From NCBI GenBank assembly GCA_950097015.1, contig CATNEN010000003.1, positions 3,161,001 through 3,225,000 on the forward strand: DNA of 64,000 nucleotides. The letters run 5' to 3'. The notes under the pieces are model-generated. The model was not told the origin of the DNA and ran no database searches. It saw only the letters and a list, made by a program, of their open reading frames with translations. This document shows, one piece after another, positions 58,119 through 64,000 of this stretch; position 1 is the first letter of the stretch; each line of letters begins with the position of its first letter. A program made the position numbers and the translations under genes. Source of the stretch: Macrostomum hystrix. Taxonomy: Eukaryota > Platyhelminthes > Macrostomidae.

Positions 58119-61100
58119 ATGGTTCAGACTGCTGGAAAGAAAAGAAAGTTAGCAGCTCCATCTCCCAATGCTAAGGTGAGTGGTTTTCTAAATAAAAAGA
58201 AATCATTATTTTAGGTTATTTCTTTACTTTTTTAATCCCTTGATAATCTTGCCATCACACCAGACTGCACAAGCAACCAAAGGGAAACTAAGCATCAATA
58301 AATCGCAGTCAGGTGACAACTCTGCCAGTGAGGCCATGTCATTGGTTGACACATCAAATTTAGATCAGGCCATTGTTGATTGCGTAATGCGTCGACTCCG
58401 CAGTACCGTGCGCATTCGACCACTGCCAACTCGATGTCACCTAACAGACCTGAAAGCATTGTGCCCGGCGGCTGTGGCTATTCGGCTGCCTTGGAATCGG
58501 GCGCGTTGCCGGCACAAGGGGGTCGCCTTTCTGGAGTTTGCCAGTCCCGAGGCAGCTGCCAAACATGCGCTAGCTCTCCAGGTGAGTTTGGCTTGCAACC
58601 GGCAACTGTACCTCTGTTGTTTTATTAATAAATAATGCTAAATAAAATATTGAATTTATCATAAAAGAAAATTCAATACTTTAAGATTATAATCTAGGAT
58701 TCTAGATTCCGTTCTACAATTTTAGATTTTAATCTACCACTTGATATTTTTAGCTAGGATTTGGGATTCAAATCGAGACCGTCATGGGATTCAAATCTAG
58801 GATTTGGGATTCAAATCTAGGATTTGGGATTCAAATCTAGGATTTGGGATTCAAATCTAGGATTTGGGATTCAAATCTAGGATTTGGGATTCAAATCTAG
58901 GATTTGGGATTCAAATCTAGGATTTGGGATTCAAATCTAGGATTTGGGATTCAAATCTAGGATTTGGGATTCAAATCTAGGATTTGGGATTCAAATCTAG
59001 GATTTGGGATTCAAATCTAGGATTTGGGATTCAAATCTAGGATTTGGGATTCAAATCTAGGATTTGGGATTCAAATCTAGGATTTGGGATTCAAATCTAG
59101 GATTTGGGATTCAAATCTAGGATTTGGGATTCAAATCTAGGATTTGGGATTCAAATCTAGGATTTGGGATTCAAATCTAGGATTTGGGATTCAAATCTAG
59201 GATTTGGGATTCAAATCTAGGATTTGGGATTCAAATCTAGGATTTGGGATTCAGTTATAGGATCTCGATTTCAAGTCGTAAATATTTTCGATTTTTCAGA
59301 TATTAGAGTTAGAAACAACAAAATGTTTCTTTTGTCATCGCATTTAGGGTAGTCGAGCTCTTGGAGGGCGCGAACTCGCGACCTCGGTGCCTCCAGTCCA
59401 AGCCGGCGACGTGTCAGCCTCGCAATACAACAGCCGCCGTGTGGTTGTATCCTCTATTGAGGGCCGCGTCACAGCCAACCAGCTGCTTGAATTAGCTCCC
59501 GGCGCTCAACGGGTTCGATTCCCAGAAGCTGGCACCAAAACTGGCCGAAGTCGCAATGCGCCAAGCGTCGCCGTGCTAACATTTGCCGAGCCGCGTCAGG
59601 CTCTGGCCGCGGTGCTGAGCTGCCAGGGCGCCGTCGTTGGATCCGGACCGACTTCCTGGATGCTGGAGAAAATTGTCAGCTCAGAGAAGCCAAAGCATTT
59701 GGTAAGTCTGTGGCTATTGTTCTATATTAGCTTCCATTCCAGGTCTCTTTAACAGACTGCGCTATTTTTCCCGTGGGGAAACACCACTGCTTACTTCACG
59801 ATAGCTCCCAATCCGAATGACCGAGTTTCGTGAAACTCCACCATAGGGATAAAAATTTTCCGCTCCTTGCGATGAACTTACTTTCAAAGCCGTCGGACGT
59901 CAGCATCGTCGATATATATAGCGATTCTTGTCGAAGACCCTGGTGATATTGCTCTGTATTTGGCCTCAATAATAATAATAATAATTGCAGGAGGGCTGCG
60001 GGCAGTGGCACAGCGAGACCCGCAGCCAGCGAGGAGGCAATTCTACCCATTTCGCTGACTCCTGAGCACACACTTTCTCAGATACTTTACGCAGGCACAC
60101 ACTCTCACTGTGCCTTGGAGGTTGGCCCTCAAGGGCGTAAATTGCACGACAAGCCACCAAGCCTTCTCTCCGCGGCTGCGCCCCAAATAAATGTGGCCTC
60201 GCCGTGGAATCGAACTTAGGGACCTTGGTGCGAGAGGCAAACGCGATAACCGCTCTGCCACCGACCCCCTGTATTTGGCCTTATAAACTTTATCCCAGAT
60301 CGATCGACGCACTCTGGTGCTGAACGGAATCAAGAAGGACACAACCGACGCCCGCCTTCTGCTTGCTCTGCCGCGCTGCAACCGATTCGAACGGCGCGAG
60401 TCTGGCGTCGCCGTCGCCTTCTACGACACCGAGGTCGATTGCGCCGCTGATCTTGCCGCCTGGCCGGCTGACGATCCTAAACTGCCGACGGTGACGTTTG
60501 GTCATAAAAAGCCGGCTTCCCTAGGCCAAAATTTTGGCCGACGAAATGCCAAGGCTATGATCAAGCCGCAATCGGCTGCTGATAAAAATAGATTAATTGT
60601 TGCCGGTTTACCGCAGGGCACTAAGAAGTCTACTCTGGTTGCTATTATCAACCAGTGCTCAAAAGACAATAGTGTCAGTTTGAGTAGCATCAACATGACT
60701 TCGAATGGACGCTTGGCGTTAATTAATTTCGACACGGCGACGGCGGCTGCCGAGGCGAGGAAGCGACTGCGTCAGGCGGCCGCGACTAGCGACGTCCTTG
60801 GCACCGGAGTCAAGCTCAGGATTGCCTACTCACTTGACCAATTGGCTGCTCGTAAGTAAAAACCTGGATTGGCTTTGGATAAACTCTTCATGCTTTCACT
60901 CGATCTTTTAGGGGAATTCTCGATCCTTTCACTTGATCTTTTAGAAGAATCCCTTGATCCTTAAATTCGATATTTTGGGGTAATCCCTTGATCCTTTCAC
61001 TTGATCTAGTAGGGGAATCCCTTGATCTTTTCACTTGATCTAGTAGGGGAATCCCTTGATCTTTTCACTTGATCTAGTAGGGGAATCTGTTGATCCTTTC

Positions 61101-62102
61101 ACTTGATCTAGTAGGGGAATCCCTTGATCCTTTCACTTGATCTAGTAGGGGAATCCCTTGATCCCTTCACTTGATCTAGTAGGGGAATCCCTTGATCCTT
61201 TCACTTGATCTAGTAGGGGAATCCCTTGATCTTTTCACTTGATCTAGTAGGGGAATCTGTTGATCCTTTCACTTGATCTAGTAGGGGAATCCCTTGATCT
61301 TTTCACTTGATCTAGTAGGGGAATCCCTTGATCCTTTCACTTGATCTAGTAGGGGAATCCCTTGATCTTTTCACTTGATCTAGTAGGGGAATCCCTTGAT
61401 CCTTTCACTTGATCTAGTAGGGGAATCCCTTGATCCCTTCACTTGATCTAGTAGGGGAATCCCTTGATCCTTTCACTTGATCTAGTAGGGGAATCCCTTG
61501 ATCTTTTCACTTGATCTAGTAGGGGAATCTGTTGATCCTTTCACTTGATCTAGTAGGGGAATCCCTTGATCTTTTCACTTGATCTAGTAGGGGAATCCCT
61601 TGATCCTTTCACTTGATCTAGTAGGGGAATCTGTTGATCCTTTCACTTGATCTAGTAGGGGAATCTGTTGATCTTTTCACTTGATCTAGTAGGGGAATCC
61701 CTTGATCCTTTCACTTGATCTAGTAGGGGAATCTCTTGATCCTTTCACTTGATCTAGTAGGGGAATCCCTTGATCCTTTCACTTGATCTAGTAGGGGAAT
61801 CCCTTGATCTTTTCACTTGATCTAGTAGGGGAATCTGTTGATCCTTTCACTTGATCTAGTAGGGGAATCCCTTGATCTTTTCACTTGATCTAGTAGGGGA
61901 ATCTCTTGATCCTTTCACTTGATCTAGTAGGGGAATCTCTTGATCCTTTCACTCGCTCTACTTATAAGTCTCTTTATTTTTCACAAATCCCGTAATTCAC
62001 TTCACTCAAAACGCAGGTCGCAAAACAGCCAAGGTTCCTAATTCGTCCCGTAAACAACGGGCATCGACTAAAAAGCCTGCAGTCAGCTCCGCGGAAAATT
62101 AA
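58119..62102 (+). CDS. Multi-RRM RNA-binding protein, 5 coding exons
   Basis: Coding exons 58119..58175, 58264..58581, 59348..59701, 60299..60851 and 62017..62102 (phases 0, 0, 0, 1) encode 455 residues. A basic N-terminus (MVQTAGKKRKLAAPS) looks like a nuclear signal, and the end is basic (RRKTAKVPNSSRKQRASTKK). Between them are four RRM-like units: STVRIRPLP...RHKGVAFLEFAS; RRVVVSSI...APSVAVLTFAE; RRTLVLNGI...ESGVAVAFYDTE; NRLIVAGLP...NGRLALINFDTA. The RNP1 aromatic positions are mostly lost beyond the first. The layout is nucleolin- or hnRNP-like; I do not assign a name. AATAAA (62101-62106) overlaps the stop codon. A SINE and two large minisatellites lie in the introns. Confidence 0.85.
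58785..59258. repeat. 20-bp minisatellite, about 23 nearly identical copies
   Basis: The unit is GATTTGGGATTCAAATCTAG. No variation was seen from about 58793 to 59250. Each unit has an internal inverted repeat (GATTTG...CAAATC). Diverged precursors (TCTAGGATTCTAGATTC) lie just to the left. It fills an intron of the RRM gene. Confidence 0.98.
59967..60268 (-). mobile_element. SINE family 1, full-length with target duplication
   Basis: Inverted copy of the 48873 SINE with an (AAT)n tail at its left end. A 13-bp duplication CTGTATTTGGCCT flanks it (59954-59966 and 60269-60281). It ends 30 bp before the acceptor of RRM exon 4. Confidence 0.95.
60880..61955. repeat. 34-bp minisatellite, about 31 copies, with kappaB-like palindrome
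   Basis: The unit is TTGATCTAGTAGGGGAATCC plus CTTGATCCTTTCAC. Variants (CTTTTCAC; GAATCTGTTG; GATCCCTTC) recur in ordered blocks. GGGGAATCCC fits the NF-kappaB consensus. It lies in the last intron of the RRM gene. Confidence 0.97.
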
Positions 62103-62106
62103 TAAA

Positions 62107-63392
62107 TCTCTGAGAATCGATTTAATTGATTGTTCAATTAAAATGGTCCAATCATGCAAACAACTTAGGTGTTTAACCCAGTGAAACCCTGACGAAGTCT
62201 AAATATACTGGCCTTAACATGCTACATCTGTCTGCAGCGTGGTTTCAGCATTTCTTCTGAAATTTGTGAAAAAAATTAATCGTCATTGTTTTAAAACGTG
62301 TTTGTTATTATCTTACCCATAAAATCACTCTGAAAACAACGTGACGCTAAAGTTTGTGTTAAAAAATTCCAACCAAAATCACGCCACAATTTAAACTTCG
62401 CCACATCAGCTACCCACTCTGATGAGCACTCTGATAATACAAACTTCTTTCTAGCATCAGCATACTACTTGTTACAACTCAGTAGTATGGAACAGCTGTT
62501 TGGCAGCCTTTCTAGTCATTAATTTCAAGCAAAAAATAAAAATTACGAACTTTATAACTTAACTTACAACATGAAACACAAATTTAGGATAAAAATTTTG
62601 CTCGAACTTCAGAGTCTGTTTAAATCAGAACTCGAGGGCCAGTATGGCTTTCGATGCAATGATTTTACAACTCAAGTCAGAATTTGGTTCGCAAAATAAC
62701 TATCTGAGTGAACTTTGGAAAATCATGTCAGTCCTATTTTTAGATGTCACGTCAGTTGCTATTTTTAGATCCGACATCAGTTGCTATTTTTAGATCCGAC
62801 GTCAGTTGCTATTTTTAGATCCGACGTCAGTTGCTATTTTTAGATCCGACGTCAGTTGCTATTTCAGAACCTTTGTTTTAACTTGACTTGCAAAGATCTA
62901 AGGTTCGATTCATAGCAGCCAATCGTCTTGCAAAGTCCACTCGCCCAACGAGCAGTGCTCAATTCTGCTTCAGCAGTTAGCCGGTGTTTGACTTCATTCA
63001 TTAGAGCGGATGTCCTTATAGCGGATGAGCATGAGCTACGAGTGAAAGGGGCTTCAAGGTAATGACAGTGCAGTGCACAGTATATACAACGCATCAGATC
63101 GATTTCGGTTTCTCAACTTCTCGCTTTCACAAAAGCGTCGTGCATGACTTCCTGCAGGATTCCAATTTCCTTTGGTAGCTTTTTAGGCAAACAGAAAAGA
63201 AGCTTCGGTTAAGCAGAGACTGTTGGCTATACATGTGAACAGGAGCTAAGGGATGGTTATTAAAACCAGCCTGTCTGTCTAGTTTTTTTTCTGAAATCTC
63301 AGGCAGCAAGGCAATTGACAGATTTTTTCTCCTGAGCTTCGATTTGTTTGCCTATAGCATGCTGGCTATTTGCTCCGGGATGACTGCAATAT
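62107..63392. other. Intergenic, no gene recognised apart from a small array
   Basis: AT-rich. The minus-strand frames at 62864-63094 and 63127-63309 have no known motif. Confidence 0.5.
62738..62862. repeat. 25-bp minisatellite, 5 copies
   Basis: The unit is GTCAGTTGCTATTTTTAGAT plus CCGAC. Three copies are identical; the first is diverged (GATGTCAC). Confidence 0.95.
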
Positions 63393-63410
63393 GATTGGCC
63401 ATTATATAAA
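63393..63410 (+). promoter_or_regulatory. Promoter of the secreted-protein gene: inverted CCAAT and TATA box
   Basis: ATTGG (inverted CCAAT) is followed directly by TATATAAAAG (TATA box from 63403). Transcription should begin about 63433-63440, near a CATCATTCT stretch, leaving a roughly 50-nt leader before the ATG at 63488. Confidence 0.65.
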
Positions 63411-63487
63411 AGCCATTGTAAATCTGAGGCGACACATCATTCTTCTCGAACCAACCAGCGAAAAAGAATCATTTTCTTCTAGAAGAG

Positions 63488-64000
63488 ATGTTGCCTTTGT
63501 TGTCTGCGATAATACTCGCAGTGTTGACAAGTAATTCGATGCTTGCTCTAGCTGAGCAATGCAACTATCAACCACCTGTTCGCTTCCACCCTATAGCAAC
63601 TAGTTCATGCATCGACAGTCGATACCAGCAGGCGCTGCTGAATATTCAGTCGGCCGCAGAGTGCGCAATGACCTGCTCTAAGAATGTCAAATGCCAAGCT
63701 TGGACAGTCAGGAATGCGTCAACAGGAAGCCTTGGTAGTCCAGGTTGCATCATATTTGTCTTTGACAAATGCAGCCGATCCGTGAGGCTGTGTAATTGTA
63801 CCCAGCCAAGTCCGATAACGGTGTTTGTGCGGCAACAGGCGGACCTACCTCCTGGCAAGCTCTGTCCCATAGACTATTTGTCACCTGGTGCCACACAGCC
63901 CAACCTCTGTTATCTGCGGCATCAACTGTACGGCATTGCTCCGGGTATTTGGAAAGTCGGTGAGAATAAGTGCAACTCGGAGCCGGGTCTAGTCACAATG
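63488..64000 (+). CDS. Secreted cysteine-rich protein, possibly PAN/apple-like, truncated by window end
   Basis: An ATG at 63488 opens a frame of 171 codons with no stop before the window ends. The first 22 residues are a typical signal peptide (MLPLLSAIILAVLTSNSMLA...). The mature part has regularly spaced cysteines: EQCNYQPPVRF, SSCIDSRYQQ, AAECAMTCSKNVKCQAWTV, GCIIFVFDKC, LCNCTQ, GKLCPIDY, NLCYLRHQLYG and NKCNSEPG. The ECAMTC-x5-CQAW pattern resembles PAN/apple domains (C...C...C plus an aromatic core); this is a tentative match. NAS and NCT are possible N-glycosylation sites. A good TATA box lies upstream. Secretion is well supported; function is unknown. Confidence 0.75.
   Translation, partial: MLPLLSAIILAVLTSNSMLALAEQCNYQPPVRFHPIATSSCIDSRYQQALLNIQSAAECAMTCSKNVKCQAWTVRNASTGSLGSPGCIIFVFDKCSRSVRLCNCTQPSPITVFVRQQADLPPGKLCPIDYLSPGATQPNLCYLRHQLYGIAPGIWKVGENKCNSEPGLVTM

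Overview
This window is nuclear DNA of an invertebrate animal. The genes have spliceosomal introns, AT-rich non-coding DNA and GC-rich coding exons. The gene set is metazoan: AGAP, NMNAT, an LRRC74-type LRR/EF-hand protein, a TRP channel, caveolins, alpha-tubulin and a Mab-21 protein. I cannot name the species. Two caveolins, an LRRC74 orthologue and a Mab-21 protein argue against an insect; a spiralian or other marine invertebrate is a guess.

Layout: an AGAP (centaurin-gamma) gene enters from the left edge, minus strand, with its first three coding exons at 773-2832. A mitochondrial-carrier-like exon (4681-5551, minus) follows, then a complete five-exon NMNAT gene (7120-9984, minus). A decayed Ty3/gypsy reverse transcriptase lies at about 10890-11400. 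A nine-exon LRRC74-like gene spans 15425-33750 on the minus strand. Its sixth intron contains a complete two-exon ankyrin/melastatin-type TRP channel gene on the plus strand (23714-27180). Two tandem caveolin genes (36588-37077 and 41060-42144, plus) are separated by a stretch rich in RFX X-box-like palindromes and long hairpins. A 2.7 kb minisatellite, a tRNA-Glu(CTC) gene and a two-exon alpha-tubulin gene (47438-49565, minus) follow. Next come a Mab-21 gene with a frameshift (51776-53162), a young 1.84 kb LTR element with identical LTRs (54112-55954), a five-exon protein with four degenerate RRMs (58119-62102), and the start of a secreted cysteine-rich gene that runs off the right edge (63488-64000).

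The most striking property is the density of tandem arrays. About twenty different minisatellites (unit lengths 16 to 51 bp) occur, and most introns longer than about 500 bp carry their own array. Several unrelated-looking arrays share a short core (TCTAACAG, or a GATTC/GAATC type). Two tRNA-derived SINE families are present; three copies of one still have target-site duplications.

The multi-exon models were built by hand. At each junction I checked splice dinucleotides, codon phase and, where the family is known, continuity of the protein. Nothing has been tested with transcripts or database searches.
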